Positions 34,166 to 42,171 of a stretch of DNA of 64,000 nucleotides are shown here, in pieces (position 1 is the first letter of the stretch; every line of letters begins with the position of its first letter). Under the pieces are notes generated by a model. The model had not been told where the DNA came from and searched no databases. It was given only the letters and a program-made list of their open reading frames with translations. The translations under genes and the position numbers were made by a program. The stretch is from positions 1-64,000 of the forward strand of contig NZ_SPQS01000011.1 of assembly GCF_004570865.1 (NCBI RefSeq), given 5' to 3'. The DNA comes from Bradyrhizobium frederickii (GTDB lineage: Bacteria > Pseudomonadota > Alphaproteobacteria > Rhizobiales > Xanthobacteraceae).

Positions 34166-34828
34166 CTACGCCGTCCCCGTCACGCAATTCACCCACAGCA
34201 CCACGGCCTTCGCATCGTTCGCCGGATTCGAAAACCGATGCGGCCGGCGGCTGGCAAAGCGAAAGCTGTCGCCGGTCTTCAGCGACCAGGTCTCGCTGTC
34301 CACCGTCAGCAGCATCTCGCCTTCGAGCACGAGGCCGGCTTCCTCGCCGTCATGGGTGTAGAGCTCGTCGCCGGTGGAGCCGCCGGGCTCCAGATGCACC
34401 AGGAACAGGTTGAGCCTGTTGTCGCTGCTCGCCGGGCTCAGCAGCTGCTTGGACACGCCGGTGCGCCAGAGCTTCAGCTCCGGGCGCTGCAGCCCGCGCG
34501 TCACCACCTGGTCGGAGACGCCGTCGGCGTTCGGGCTGGCGCCGAACAAGGCCGCGATGCCGACGCCGAGCACGTCGGCGAGCGTCGCCAGCACGCGCAG
34601 CGACGGCGATGACAGCCCGCGCTCGATCTGGCTGAGAAAGCCGATCGAAAGCTCGGTGCGCGCCGCGACCGTCTCCAGCGAGAATTGCCTGACGCGCCTG
34701 AGATCCCGGATGCGGCGGCCGACCGCGACGTCCATCGCGGGCTCGGCCGGTTTGGTCACGGCTTTTGATTTCACCCGCTTCACCGGCTTTGCGGCGGCCG
34801 GTCTGCGCATTCTTTTGCCACCGCTCAC
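34166..34828 (-). CDS. XRE-cupin transcriptional regulator 2
   Basis: This 220-residue protein has a Lys/Pro/Ala-rich N-terminal extension (about 1-32), a helix-turn-helix (Phe-Ser-Leu-Glu-Thr-Val-Ala-Ala-Arg-Thr-Glu-Leu-Ser-Ile-Gly-Phe-Leu-Ser near 49-66) and a C-terminal cupin with His-Asp-Gly-Glu-Glu-Ala-Gly-Leu-Val-Leu-Glu-Gly. It is the same architecture as regulator 1 (29902-30450) but clearly divergent in sequence. It is transcribed away from the ABC transporter/oxidase operon, with an inverted repeat and a tandem repeat in between, and probably controls it. Confidence 0.9.
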   Translation of the reverse strand: MSGGKRMRRPAAAKPVKRVKSKAVTKPAEPAMDVAVGRRIRDLRRVRQFSLETVAARTELSIGFLSQIERGLSSPSLRVLATLADVLGVGIAALFGASPNADGVSDQVVTRGLQRPELKLWRTGVSKQLLSPASSDNRLNLFLVHLEPGGSTGDELYTHDGEEAGLVLEGEMLLTVDSETWSLKTGDSFRFASRRPHRFSNPANDAKAVVLWVNCVTGTA

Positions 34829-34889
34829 GTCAAACCGCTTCCTTCATGTGCATGAAAACCGCTTGCATCATCCGCGAAAGTGTGACCAA

Positions 34890-34962
34890 ATTTTCATATT
34901 GGTGAAAATAGGCCGAAACGGCGTGGCCCGCAACGTCTGATCAAGACAACGTCTGATCACGA
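34890..34962. promoter_or_regulatory. Inverted repeat and tandem 16-bp repeat upstream of the ABC operon
   Basis: ATTTTCA (34890-34896) and TGAAAAT (34903-34909) form a perfect 7-bp inverted repeat with a 6-base spacer. Further toward the operon, a 16-base unit beginning CAACGTCTGATCA occurs twice in a row (34931-34946 and 34947-34962) with one difference. Both lie between the divergent XRE-cupin regulator and the solute-binding-protein gene and are operator candidates. Confidence 0.5.
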
Positions 34963-35005
34963 CATGCGCGAGCGTCGCAACCGGCCGGGCCCAAAGGGGG
35001 ATGCG

Positions 35006-35764
35006 ATGAAGCGTTTTGGTCTGGCCGCGGTCGCGGCGCTCGCAATTGCAACCGTAGTGCCGGCCTCGGCGCAGCAGGTGCTGAAGGTCGGCTCGACCCC
35101 GACCGGCATTCCCTTCACTTTCCTCGACACCAAGACCAACACCATTCAGGGCATCATGGTCGATCTCATCACCGAGGTCGGCAAGGATGCCGGCTTCAAC
35201 GTGCAGATCGAGCCGATGCAGTTCTCGGCCCTGATCCCGTCGCTGACCTCGAGCAAGATCGACATCATTGCCGCCGCGATGTTCATCACGCCGCCGCGCA
35301 AGGAGGTCGTCGACTTCTCCGACCCGATCTACAGCTATGGCGAGGGCCTCGTGGTGCCGAAGACCGACACCAAGGCCTATGCTACGCAGGACGACCTCAA
35401 GGGCGAGACCGTCGGCGCGCAGGTCGGCACCGCCTTCGTCGACGCGCTGAAGAAATCCGGCCTGTTCGCCGAGGTGAAGGCCTACGACACCATTCCCGAC
35501 ATCCTGCGCGACGTGAACACCGGACGCCTCAAGGCCGGCTACGCCGATTATCCGATCCTCGCCTACAATCTGAAGCAGGGCGGCTTCCCCGAGGTGCGCC
35601 TCGTCGACGGCTACAAGCCGGTCACGGTCGGCTCGGTCGGCATCGGCGTGCGCAAGGGCGAAGCCGCGCTGCTCGGCAAGATCAACGCCTCGCTGGCGAA
35701 GCTGAAGGCCAACGGCACCATCGCGAAGATCCTGGATAAATGGGGCCTGAAGGCACAGGGCTGA
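35006..35764 (+). CDS. ABC transporter periplasmic solute-binding protein, family 3
   Basis: This 252-residue protein has a signal peptide (Met-Lys-Arg-Phe-Gly-Leu-Ala then cleavage after Ala-Ser-Ala) and a family 3 solute-binding fold: Leu-Lys-Val-Gly-Ser-Thr-Pro-Thr-Gly-Ile-Pro-Phe-Thr-Phe, Ile-Ile-Ala-Ala-Ala-Met, Asp-Phe-Ser-Asp-Pro-Ile-Tyr. This family binds polar amino acids and related amines. AAAGGGGG precedes the ATG at 35006. A permease, an ATPase and a PuuB-like oxidase follow on the same strand. Confidence 0.93.
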   Translation: MKRFGLAAVAALAIATVVPASAQQVLKVGSTPTGIPFTFLDTKTNTIQGIMVDLITEVGKDAGFNVQIEPMQFSALIPSLTSSKIDIIAAAMFITPPRKEVVDFSDPIYSYGEGLVVPKTDTKAYATQDDLKGETVGAQVGTAFVDALKKSGLFAEVKAYDTIPDILRDVNTGRLKAGYADYPILAYNLKQGGFPEVRLVDGYKPVTVGSVGIGVRKGEAALLGKINASLAKLKANGTIAKILDKWGLKAQG

Positions 35765-35795
35765 TCGTTAGCGACGGATCGATGAAGGCTGCGCG

Positions 35796-36449
35796 ATGAA
35801 AGGCTTCTGGCACGACGCCGCCGAGTTCTTCCCGATCCTGATGAACGGCGTCGCGCTGACGATCGTCGTCACCATCGGCTCGCTGCTGCTCTCGACGGTG
35901 CTTGGCCTGATCTGGGCGATGATGCGGGTCTCCGGCATCAAGGCGCTGTCGATGCTCAGCGCCAGCCTGATCAACGTGATCCGGGGCATCCCGATCATCG
36001 TCCTGTTATTCTATCTCTACTTCGTGATGCCCGATCTCGGCGTCACATTGTCGGCCTTGCAGGCCGCGATCCTCGGGCTCGGCATTGCCTATTCGGCCTA
36101 CCAGGCTGAAAACTTCCGGGCCGGCATCGAGGCGATCGACAAGGGCCAGATCGAGGCGGCGCAGTCGATCGGCATGGGCTGGTGGCTCACCATGCGCCGC
36201 GTGGTGCTGCCGCAGGCCGTGCGCATCGTGCTGCCGCCCTACGGCAACGTCATGATCATGATGCTGAAGGACTCGTCGCAAGCCTCGACCATCACGGTCG
36301 CCGAGCTCGCGCTGCAGGGCAAGCTGATCGCGTCCTCGACCTTCAAGAACACCAGCGTGTTCACGCTGGTGGCGCTGATGTATCTCACCATGAGCATTCC
36401 GCTGATCCTGCTGGTCCGTCACTTCGAGAAGCGGGCCGGCAAGCGATGA
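35796..36449 (+). CDS. Amino-acid-type ABC transporter permease
   Basis: This 217-residue membrane protein has about five hydrophobic segments and the HisM/GlnP-type signatures: an N-terminal Gly-Val-Ala-Leu-Thr-Ile-Val-Val-Thr, Val-Ile-Arg-Gly-Ile-Pro-Ile-Ile-Val near residue 62, and the ATPase-contacting EAA loop Glu-Ala-Ala-Gln-Ser-Ile-Gly-Met-Gly-Trp. Only one permease gene is present, so a homodimer is expected. Its TGA overlaps the ATPase ATG. Confidence 0.93.
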   Translation: MKGFWHDAAEFFPILMNGVALTIVVTIGSLLLSTVLGLIWAMMRVSGIKALSMLSASLINVIRGIPIIVLLFYLYFVMPDLGVTLSALQAAILGLGIAYSAYQAENFRAGIEAIDKGQIEAAQSIGMGWWLTMRRVVLPQAVRIVLPPYGNVMIMMLKDSSQASTITVAELALQGKLIASSTFKNTSVFTLVALMYLTMSIPLILLVRHFEKRAGKR

Positions 36450-37177
36450 TCGAGCTGAGCGACGTCCACAAGAGCTTCGGCAAGGTCGAGGTGCTCAAGG
36501 GCATCACGGCTTCGGTCGCGAAGGGCGAGGTGGTCTGCATCGTCGGTCCCTCCGGCTCCGGCAAGTCCACCATCCTGCGCTGCATCAACGGGCTGGAAAG
36601 CTACGACCGCGGTGACATCAGCGTCGAGGGCCTGAAGGTCGACCGCGACGCGCCGTCGATCGTGAACATCCGCACCCAGGTCTCGATGGTGTTCCAGCGC
36701 TTCAACCTGTTCCCGCATCGCACGGCGCTGGAGAACGTGATCGAAGGGCCGCTCTTTGTGAAGAAGGAGCCGCGGGCGCAGGCGCTGGAGCGTGGCCGCG
36801 CGCTGCTCGCCCAGGTCGGCCTCGCCGAGAAGGCCGATGCGCATCCGCCGCAGCTCTCCGGCGGCCAGCAGCAGCGCGTCGCGATCGCGCGGGCGCTGGC
36901 GATGCAGCCGAAGGCCATCCTGTTCGACGAGCCGACCTCGGCGCTCGACCCCGAGCTGGTCGGCGACGTGCTCGGCGTGATGCGCAAGCTCGCCGACGAC
37001 GGCATGACCATGGTCGTCGTCACCCACGAGATGGGCTTTGCCCGCGACGTCGCCGACCGCGTGCTGTTCATCGACGGCGGTGTCATCGTCGAGCAAGGGG
37101 CAGCCAAGACCGTCCTCAATCAACCCCAGCATCCGCGGACGCAGGATTTCCTGCGCCGCGTGCTGCATCCGCTCTGA
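36446..37177 (+). CDS. Amino-acid-type ABC transporter ATP-binding protein
   Basis: This 243-residue ATPase has Walker A Gly-Pro-Ser-Gly-Ser-Gly-Lys-Ser near residue 34, the signature Leu-Ser-Gly-Gly-Gln-Gln-Gln-Arg near residue 137, and Walker B Ile-Leu-Phe-Asp-Glu-Pro-Thr-Ser-Ala-Leu-Asp-Pro-Glu. The Val-Phe-Gln-Arg-Phe-Asn-Leu-Phe-Pro-His Q-loop is typical of polar amino-acid importers. The ATG overlaps the permease stop by four bases (ATGA). Confidence 0.95.
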   Translation: MIELSDVHKSFGKVEVLKGITASVAKGEVVCIVGPSGSGKSTILRCINGLESYDRGDISVEGLKVDRDAPSIVNIRTQVSMVFQRFNLFPHRTALENVIEGPLFVKKEPRAQALERGRALLAQVGLAEKADAHPPQLSGGQQQRVAIARALAMQPKAILFDEPTSALDPELVGDVLGVMRKLADDGMTMVVVTHEMGFARDVADRVLFIDGGVIVEQGAAKTVLNQPQHPRTQDFLRRVLHPL

Positions 37178-37189
37178 CCGGTCTTCGCC

Positions 37190-38476
37190 ATGACGACGCG
37201 CCTGCCTCTGCCGCCCTCGCTCTATGCCGACACCGCCGTCGCGCCGGTGGCCACGCCGCCGCTCGACGTCGACAAGAATGTCTCGGTCGCGATCGTCGGC
37301 GGCGGCTACACCGGCCTGTCCACCGCATTGCATCTGGCCGAGCAGGGCGTCGAAGCGCTGGTGCTGGAGGCGCAGGAGCCGGGCTGGGGCGCGTCCGGCA
37401 ACAACGGCGGTCACACCAATCCCGGATTGAAGCACGACCCCGATCAGATCGAGGCCGATTTCGGCCCTGAGCTCGGCCGCCGCATGATCGAGTTCGCCTA
37501 CGGCACCACCAACTTCACGCATGATCTGATCCGCCGCTACCAGATCCCATGTGAGGCACGGCAGAACGGCACGCTGCGCGCGGCCTATCATGAGGCCAGT
37601 ACTGCCGCGATCGAGAAGACGGCGCAGCAATGCATCCGCCGCGGCATGCCGGTCAAATATCTGAATCGCGCGCAGCTCCGCGAGATGACCGGCACCGACC
37701 GCTACGTCGGCGCCATGCTGGACACGCGCGGAGGCGATCTGCATCCGCTCAGCTACGCCCGCGGCCTTGCGCGGGCCGCGATCTCGGCCGGCGCGAAGGT
37801 GCATGGCGAGACGCCCGCGCTGTCGCTGCGCCGCGAGGGTAGCCGCTGGCGCATCGAGACGCCGCGGGCGGTCGTGCATGCCGACAAGGTGCTGCTCGCC
37901 ACCAACGGTTTCACCGACGATCTCTGGCCGGCGCTCCGCCGCACCATCGTGCCCGTGTTCTCCTCGATCGCCGCCACCGCGCCGCTCTCCGACGCGGTCG
38001 CACGTTCGATCATGCCGACGCGTCCGGTGCTCTACGAGAGCGGCCACATCACCGTCTATTACCGCATCGATCAGCAGAACCGCCTCTTGATGGGCGGCCG
38101 CGGCCCGATGCGCTGGATCAAGTCGCCGTACGATGTCGCCTATCTCATGCGGTACGCGGAGAGACTATGGCCGCAGCTCAAGGGCGTTGCCTGGACCCAC
38201 GGCTGGAACAGCCGGCTCGCCATCACCGCGGATCACTATCCCCATGTGCATGAGCCGGCCGAGAGCGTCCTGATCTCGCTCGGCTGCAATGGCCGCGGCG
38301 TTGCGCTTGCGACCGCGATGGGCGCTCAGCTCGCGCGTCGGCTGATCGGCGGCGCCACGGTCGAGATCGACATGCCCATCACCGGCATCAAGCCGATCCC
38401 GCTGCACGCGTTCTGGCCGGTGGGTGTGACGACCGCCGTCATCGCGGGCCGGGTGCGGGACCGGCTCGGCATCTGA
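37190..38476 (+). CDS. FAD-dependent oxidoreductase, PuuB/glycine-oxidase (DAO) type
   Basis: This 428-residue DAO-fold flavoprotein has the FAD motif Val-Gly-Gly-Gly-Tyr-Thr-Gly-Leu-Ser near residue 38, Gly-Ala-Ser-Gly-Asn-Asn-Gly-Gly near residue 68 and a C-terminal Leu-Gly-Cys-Asn-Gly-Arg-Gly-Val-Ala-Leu-Ala-Thr. These fit the gamma-glutamylputrescine oxidase (PuuB)-like group, which oxidises amines. It is 13 bases after the ABC ATPase, so it probably oxidises the imported compound. The substrate may be a polyamine derivative or an N-methyl amino acid. Confidence 0.88.
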   Translation: MTTRLPLPPSLYADTAVAPVATPPLDVDKNVSVAIVGGGYTGLSTALHLAEQGVEALVLEAQEPGWGASGNNGGHTNPGLKHDPDQIEADFGPELGRRMIEFAYGTTNFTHDLIRRYQIPCEARQNGTLRAAYHEASTAAIEKTAQQCIRRGMPVKYLNRAQLREMTGTDRYVGAMLDTRGGDLHPLSYARGLARAAISAGAKVHGETPALSLRREGSRWRIETPRAVVHADKVLLATNGFTDDLWPALRRTIVPVFSSIAATAPLSDAVARSIMPTRPVLYESGHITVYYRIDQQNRLLMGGRGPMRWIKSPYDVAYLMRYAERLWPQLKGVAWTHGWNSRLAITADHYPHVHEPAESVLISLGCNGRGVALATAMGAQLARRLIGGATVEIDMPITGIKPIPLHAFWPVGVTTAVIAGRVRDRLGI

Positions 38477-38529
38477 AAAAGGCGCCGCCCTGTGAGGAGC
38501 GACGCCTTACATGATTGGCAGATCGGGGG

Positions 38530-38766
38530 TCAGCAGCGGCCCTGCTTCCAAAGGCCGGGCGGGCAGCCGTAACCGCGCCAGCCGACCTTGCGCCCGCGTG
38601 ACCATCCTGGCGGCGTGCCGTGGTGATGATGACCCATCGAATGACCGTGACCATGGCCATGACCGCCACCATGGCCGCCACCATGGCCGCCCTTGGCCAG
38701 TGCAGGGCTCGTGAACGTAAAGCCGGCCGCGATGATCAGCGACGCGGCGAGCGCAAGTTTCTTCAT
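38530..38766 (-). CDS. Small exported Gly/His-rich protein
   Basis: This 78-residue protein has a signal peptide (Met-Lys-Lys-Leu-Ala-Leu to Pro-Ala-Leu-Ala) followed by alternating Gly-Gly-His repeats, a His-His-His-His run, and a C-terminal Cys-Pro-Pro-Gly-Leu-Trp-Lys-Gln-Gly-Arg-Cys. GGAGG lies five bases before the ATG at 38766. The His-rich stretch suggests metal binding (nickel, zinc or copper) in the periplasm; the two Cys could form a disulfide. No family name is certain. Confidence 0.75.
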   Translation of the reverse strand: MKKLALAASLIIAAGFTFTSPALAKGGHGGGHGGGHGHGHGHSMGHHHHGTPPGWSRGRKVGWRGYGCPPGLWKQGRC

Positions 38767-38927
38767 CATGTCCTCCACTGGGGTGAGCGCGCATTCGTCC
38801 GTTCAACGAACGAACCGTGCGCAGCTAAGTTCCCTGCGAATGTGGAGGAGTCGTGATGCTCGCCTGGATGCGTAGTCGCCCGAGAACTCAACGCGCGCTG
38901 GCAGACTAGCGCAGCGATCCCCAGCGC

Positions 38928-40517
38928 TCAGGCTTCCGCAACCGCGTCGGCCCAGGGCTGAAAGATCTCGACCGCGCCGGAATTCGTGTCGCCCTCGCGC
39001 ATCACCACGCTCGGGCAGGCGAATTTCTGCGGTAGCGTCTGCACGCGGCTCTCTTCATAGTCGAAGCGCGCGGCCAGCGTCTTGCGCACGTCCGCGGGCA
39101 AACGCGCATCGCCGATCACCACCGCGCCTTCGCTGGCGTCGATGCGCGGCTGATGGATGGCGGCGTCGAGATCCATGCCGTAATCCATCGCGAACGACAC
39201 GAGCTGCAGCACCGACGGCAGGATGCGGCGGCCGCCGGAGGCGCCGACGGCGAGGCGATTGCCGTCCTTGGTCTCGGCGATGACGGGCGTGTAGTTGCAG
39301 AGGCAGCGCTTGCCGGGCGCGAGCGAGTTGGTGGTGCCCGGCGTCGGGTCGAACCACATGATGCCGTTGTTCATGGCGATGCCGGTGTGCGGCGTCACAT
39401 ACCGCGAGCCAAAGGACGAGAGCAGGGTCTGCGTCACCGCGGCGATGTTGCCGTCCCGGTCGACCACGGAGAAATGCGTGGTGCAGGCCGGCGCCAGATA
39501 TTCGGCACCGAGCGAGCGTTTGCCGTCGGCATCGCCCATGTCCTTGAGCCGCTCGCGGAAGGCCGCCTGCAGCGCGAGTGCATATTCGACATAGGCGGCC
39601 GCATCCGGCGCGCTTGCCGGCTTCAGGCTCTGCTGCAACAGGCGCAGCGCGTGCGCCATGGTGGGCCCGGCCGTGAGCTCGGGCGTCGCATACACCTGGC
39701 CGCCGCGATACGGGATCGCCAGCGGCTCGCGCAAATGCGCGCGGAAGGCAGCGAGGTCCTCGACCGACAGCGAACCGCCGTCGGCCTTGATGTCGGAGGC
39801 GATGCTCCTGGCGAGATCGCCCCGATAGAAGTCGCGCGGCCCAGCCTCGGCGAGATGCGACAGCGTCGCTTTCAGCGAGTCCTGCGGCAGCCGCGTCTCG
39901 GCCTTGATGCCCCATGGCGCGCTTGGTGGCAGGCCGTCCTTCAGGAACGCCGCCGCGCTGGCGGGATAGCGCCTGAGATCGGCGGCCGAGCCCGAGATCG
40001 TCACCGTGGTCCACCAATCGACCAGCAGGCCTTCGCCGGCGAGCCTGGCTGCCGGCGCGACCAGATCCTTCCACGGCATCCTGGCGTAGCGGCGATGTGC
40101 CTCTTCCATCCCGGCGACGACGCCGGGCACGGCGATCGAGCCGGGACCGTGGATGTTGCGATCGTCCTTCACCCGCGGCCAGGGGAAGAGATCGGAAGCA
40201 GCGCCCGCGCCGCTGAGCGGATAGTCGGCGACGCGCAGGCTCTGCGGCGCGCACATGCCGTAGTCGATCACCTCATAGCGATTTTCCTTGGCGCGGTAGA
40301 GCACCATCGCACCGCCGCCGCCGATGCCACTGTTCCAGGGCTCCAGCACGTTCAACGCCATGGTCGTTGCCACGACCGCGTCGACGCAATCGCCGCCCGC
40401 CGCCAGCACCTGCGCCCCGACTTCGGCCGCTCGCCGCGATTGCGAGGCGACGATGCCGCCCTTGGACGTGACGGCGGGCTTGCGGACGGTTTGGTTGAGG
40501 CTGAACTGATGAGGCAT
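38928..40517 (-). CDS. Gamma-glutamyltransferase family protein (Ntn hydrolase)
   Basis: This 529-residue protein belongs to the self-processing gamma-glutamyltransferase superfamily. The likely processing and catalytic Thr is in Thr-Thr-His-Phe-Ser-Val-Val-Asp near residue 350; Gly-Ile-Gly-Gly-Gly-Gly near residue 60 and Gly-Ala-Ser-Gly-Gly-Arg-Arg-Ile near residue 435 are further family blocks. I used the ATG at 40517; the open frame runs on to 41030 inside the opposite gene. There is no signal peptide, unlike periplasmic GGTs, so cytoplasmic cleavage of gamma-glutamyl or acyl compounds is expected. Confidence 0.9.
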   Translation of the reverse strand: MPHQFSLNQTVRKPAVTSKGGIVASQSRRAAEVGAQVLAAGGDCVDAVVATTMALNVLEPWNSGIGGGGAMVLYRAKENRYEVIDYGMCAPQSLRVADYPLSGAGAASDLFPWPRVKDDRNIHGPGSIAVPGVVAGMEEAHRRYARMPWKDLVAPAARLAGEGLLVDWWTTVTISGSAADLRRYPASAAAFLKDGLPPSAPWGIKAETRLPQDSLKATLSHLAEAGPRDFYRGDLARSIASDIKADGGSLSVEDLAAFRAHLREPLAIPYRGGQVYATPELTAGPTMAHALRLLQQSLKPASAPDAAAYVEYALALQAAFRERLKDMGDADGKRSLGAEYLAPACTTHFSVVDRDGNIAAVTQTLLSSFGSRYVTPHTGIAMNNGIMWFDPTPGTTNSLAPGKRCLCNYTPVIAETKDGNRLAVGASGGRRILPSVLQLVSFAMDYGMDLDAAIHQPRIDASEGAVVIGDARLPADVRKTLAARFDYEESRVQTLPQKFACPSVVMREGDTNSGAVEIFQPWADAVAEA

Positions 40518-40629
40518 GATGTCTTGATGTTCTGTGCTGGCTTCGTTGCGCTGACTTGCTTCGCGATTGGCGAAGCGCGCGGACAATGGCACATTGCGGC
40601 CAACGAGAACATCCAAAGGGAGGCGCGAC

Positions 40630-41403
40630 ATGGCTGGTGTGAAACAGGCGCGGGATGGCGCCGTCGGAATCCTGACGCTCGACGAGCCGGCGAGCCTGAA
40701 TGCGATGACGCCGGATCTGCTCGGCGCGCTCGCCGTCGCCATCGGCGAGATGTCGCAGGACGAGGGTATTCGAGCCCTGATCCTGACCGGTGCGGGACGT
40801 GGCTTCTGCTCGGGACAGAATCTGAAGGCGTCGGAGGCGCTCGGCGAAGACATCGCGGCCGGCGTTATGCGTTTGTACTGGCCGGCCTTCAAGGCGCTGC
40901 GCGAGTGCCGCGTGCCCGTCATCGTCGCCGTGAACGGGGTGGCTGCCGGCGGCGGCTTCAGCCTCGCCATGGCCGGCGACATCATCGTCGCGGCGCGGTC
41001 GGCGAGCTTCATCCAGGTGTTCAGCCGCATCGCGCTGGTGCCGGATCTCGGCTCGACCTGGCTGCTGCCGCGGCTGATCGGCCGGCAGCGCGCGCTCGAG
41101 CTGATGCTGCTGAACGAGCCGCTGACGGCAGTGCGTGCCCAGGAGATCGGCCTGGTGCGGCAGGTCGTCGACGACGCGAAGCTGATGGACGAGGCGCTTG
41201 CTTTGGCGCACCGGCTCGCCGAGGGCCCGACGCGCGCTTTGGTGGCGACCCGCCTGCTCGTCGAGGAGAGCGAGCGCGCGACCTACGAGGCGCAATTCCG
41301 CCGCGAGATCGAGCTCCAGGCGGTGATCCGCAAGAGCGCCGACGCCGTCGAAGGCCGCAATGCCTTCGTCGAGAAGCGCAAGGCGAGGTTCACGGGGAGG
41401 TAG
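40630..41403 (+). CDS. Enoyl-CoA hydratase/isomerase family protein
   Basis: This 257-residue crotonase-fold protein has the oxyanion-hole segments Ala-Gly-Arg-Gly-Phe-Cys-Ser-Gly-Gln-Asn-Leu near residue 56 and Asn-Gly-Val-Ala-Ala-Gly-Gly-Gly-Phe-Ser near residue 104, and a later Phe-Ser-Arg-Ile-Ala-Leu-Val-Pro-Asp. The Asp rather than Glu at the last position is typical of PaaG-type isomerases, so 2-enoyl isomerisation is as likely as hydration. The start is the ATG at 40630. It is divergent from the GGT-family gene and is followed by a repeat. Confidence 0.9.
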   Translation: MAGVKQARDGAVGILTLDEPASLNAMTPDLLGALAVAIGEMSQDEGIRALILTGAGRGFCSGQNLKASEALGEDIAAGVMRLYWPAFKALRECRVPVIVAVNGVAAGGGFSLAMAGDIIVAARSASFIQVFSRIALVPDLGSTWLLPRLIGRQRALELMLLNEPLTAVRAQEIGLVRQVVDDAKLMDEALALAHRLAEGPTRALVATRLLVEESERATYEAQFRREIELQAVIRKSADAVEGRNAFVEKRKARFTGR

Positions 41404-41427
41404 GGCAGGGGTAGCCTCTCGCTACGC

Positions 41428-41512
41428 CGTCATGGCCGGGCTCGTCCCGGCCATCCACGTTCTTCGGAGTGGCCCAAAACGTGGATGCCCGGGACGAGCC
41501 CGGGCATGACGA
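41428..41512. repeat. Dispersed palindromic repeat, family C copy 1
   Basis: It starts CGTCATGGCCGGGCTCGTCC, passes CATCCACGTTCTTCGG, and ends GACGAGCCCGGGCATGACG. The two halves are inverted copies. A second copy, inverted, is at 46513-46599. Confidence 0.88.
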
Positions 41513-41545
41513 GTGGAGAGACTGTTGGTCGGCAAGCAGGGCCGC

Positions 41546-41722
41546 TCAGAGCCCGCGGTTCAGCCGGCTGGCCTGATACTTGGCGCGCCATTTCGGGCCA
41601 GGCCCGCGCATATAGTGAAGCTCGGGGCGGTAGGGGTTACCGGCGACCCTGACCAGCGTCTGCCATTTGGCGGCAACGAAGCTCAGGGGCTGGCGGAGCA
41701 GGCTCAGGGAGGCGATCAACAT
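41546..41722 (-). CDS. Small basic protein, 58 residues
   Basis: A 59-codon frame runs from ATG 41722 to TGA 41546. GAGGTG lies about eight bases upstream and the frame starts nine bases after the DUF6894 stop, so the two are probably one transcript. The N-terminus is hydrophobic and helical (Leu-Ile-Ala-Ser-Leu-Ser-Leu-Leu-Arg); the rest is basic and aromatic-rich with Asn-Pro-Tyr-Arg-Pro-Glu-Leu-His-Tyr and Trp-Arg-Ala-Lys-Tyr-Gln. It could attach to a membrane or bind nucleic acid. No family is recognised. Confidence 0.55.
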   Translation of the reverse strand: MLIASLSLLRQPLSFVAAKWQTLVRVAGNPYRPELHYMRGPGPKWRAKYQASRLNRGL

Positions 41723-41731
41723 GGCATCACC

Positions 41732-41965
41732 TCAATGCGGCTTGCCGAGCATGGCGGTGAAGGGGAGGTCGAAAATCTCCTCGCCGTCGTCGTCGCTGAC
41801 ATGGATCACCCAGTCGCGCCAGTCTTCGTTGCTCGGCGTCAGGATCATCGACCGCATGATCTGGGAAGCGCGGTCGCGCGCCTCGGTGAGATTGGAAACG
41901 GCGGCGCCGTAGCGGTCGATCAGCGTGCCCTCGGTATTGGAGCAGTGAAAATAGACCTGGACCAT
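41732..41965 (-). CDS. DUF6894-type small protein
   Basis: This 77-residue protein begins Met-Val-Gln-Val-Tyr-Phe-His-Cys, has Asp-Arg-Tyr-Gly-Ala-Ala-Val near residue 18 and Val-Ser-Asp-Asp-Asp-Gly-Glu-Glu-Ile-Phe-Asp-Leu-Pro-Phe near the end. This is the pattern of short acidic proteins abundant in Bradyrhizobium and other Rhizobiales (DUF6894 as I recall). GGAGG is six bases before the ATG at 41965; the longer open frame to 42136 is not supported. Function is unknown. Confidence 0.75.
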   Translation of the reverse strand: MVQVYFHCSNTEGTLIDRYGAAVSNLTEARDRASQIMRSMILTPSNEDWRDWVIHVSDDDGEEIFDLPFTAMLGKPH

Positions 41966-42171
41966 ATGCGCCTCCTGGCGGAGCAACTTGGATGGCAAAG
42001 AGATACCACCCGAAGCCTTCGCGAAACATTCGGGTCGAACCCGGTAAGGGAATTTACGGATATTGGTCGGTCCCAAGGCCGTTACAGGTTTAATCACAGG
42101 CGGGTGATGTTGAACTGGACGGCATTTCCACGGCATGGAACAGCTTTTCGGGGACGTCTGGGGAGGCCGCC

